From JAJKIP01 sp037200685 (GTDB lineage Bacteria > Bacteroidota > Bacteroidia > Chitinophagales > Chitinophagaceae): a stretch of 64,000 nt of DNA. The stretch lies in NCBI GenBank assembly GCA_037200685.1, contig JBBCIG010000011.1:62001-126000 (forward strand). The letters are read 5' to 3'. The notes beneath the pieces were generated by a model, which was given only the letters and a program-made list of their open reading frames with translations, was not told the DNA's origin and made no database searches. Both the position numbers and the translations under genes were made by a program. Of this stretch, positions 63,786 through 64,000 are shown piece by piece (positions within the stretch are counted from its first letter, which is position 1; every line of letters begins with the position of its first letter).

Positions 63786-64000
63786 GAAGAGACGAAGAAG
63801 GATATGGAAATGGATTGCATGGATCCTGGGAAGTTTTTTGCTTTTGATCCTGGCCCTTATTATTTACCTGGTGCAGGTGTCAAAAGTAGAACCACCACAT
63901 CCAAAAGATGTCAGCAGCTTAGAATTGCAGCGAACGGAGCCAAGTCCCGGCTTTTATACATTAAAAGATAGTTGGTTCCGGAAAAGTAAAAGTGGCTTAT
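63778..64000 (+). CDS. Probable C45-family acyltransferase/hydrolase, partial at window end
   Basis: The start ATG (63778) overlaps the previous stop (ATGCCTAA). The visible 74 residues have a basic stretch, one membrane segment (about 12-32, W-I-L-G-S-F-L-L-L-I-L) and then P-G-F-Y-T-L-K-D-S-W-F-R-K-S-K-S-G-L, the start typical of C45-type autoproteolytic acyltransferases found in flexirubin loci. The catalytic part is outside the window. Confidence 0.6.
   Translation, partial: MPKKRRRRIWKWIAWILGSFLLLILALIIYLVQVSKVEPPHPKDVSSLELQRTEPSPGFYTLKDSWFRKSKSGL

Overview
The window looks like chromosomal DNA of a Bacteroidota bacterium, most likely a Chitinophagaceae member. The signs are SusC/SusD-type genes, an OstA-like/MlaD/LptD envelope set, many small outer-membrane beta-barrel proteins, a flexirubin/aryl-polyene-type pigment locus, and intergenic DNA rich in short dispersed repeats. 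The assignment rests on gene content read by eye; no database search was possible.

Layout. 0.3-8.4 kb holds mixed housekeeping and accessory genes: a secreted beta-propeller-like protein, a GNAT acetyltransferase, a CE15 glucuronoyl esterase with a C-terminal binding domain, an SRPBCC protein, a RelE-type toxin with its antitoxin, a YwqK/TonB-C protein, and an ECF sigma factor followed by two small membrane proteins. 8.9-11.5 kb is a compact set that reads as cold adaptation: an RRM protein, two small unknowns, a cold-shock-domain protein and an acyl-CoA desaturase. 11.7-20.8 kb holds a PQQ-type sugar dehydrogenase, beta-barrel proteins, a 1164-residue surface protein, YchF and a SpmA-SpmB fusion. 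20.9-27.7 kb is an envelope-biogenesis group: OstA/LptA-like, MlaD and N-acetylmuramoyl-L-alanine amidase on the minus strand, diverging from LptD. 27.9-31.8 kb holds PlsC, GNAT, Ung, tRNA-Arg(TCT) and an aromatic amino acid ammonia-lyase.

32.2-39.9 kb holds a SusC, a SusD and an FG-GAP/UnbV-type lipoprotein gene, all broken by many small indels, under a promoter region with three copies of a LacI-like half-operator. At about 39.87 kb the UnbV gene stops mid-domain and runs straight into a ketosynthase-like gene that lacks its N-terminus. This is either a deletion junction or a misassembly.

40.8-64 kb is a large pigment cluster of the flexirubin (dialkylresorcinol/aryl polyene) type. A long minus-strand operon (57.06 down to 45.06 kb) encodes a DUF5686-like outer-membrane protein, a thioesterase, a ketosynthase, a methyltransferase, a halogenase-like flavoprotein, a cysteine-less ketosynthase-like protein, an ACP, a second ketosynthase, another cysteine-less ketosynthase-like protein, a polysaccharide deacetylase, a LolA-like protein, a lipoprotein and a FabZ-like dehydratase. 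Diverging from it are a GT2-DUF2062 glycosyltransferase, a 1282-residue MMPL/acyltransferase/methyltransferase fusion, a CrtI-like oxidoreductase and the start of a probable C45 acyltransferase. A second CrtI-like oxidoreductase, a Kef-type antiporter and a porin-like protein lie at the left edge. No ketoreductase, aryl-CoA/ACP ligase or FabH-like enzyme is in view, so the cluster probably continues past 64 kb. Several operon genes carry single-base homopolymer deletions that look like sequencing errors.

The most unusual non-coding feature is a dispersed repeat of roughly 60-140 bp with at least nine recognisable copies. Seven lie directly downstream of a gene or of another copy, in the same orientation as that gene, as if it were a mobile 3'-UTR element.
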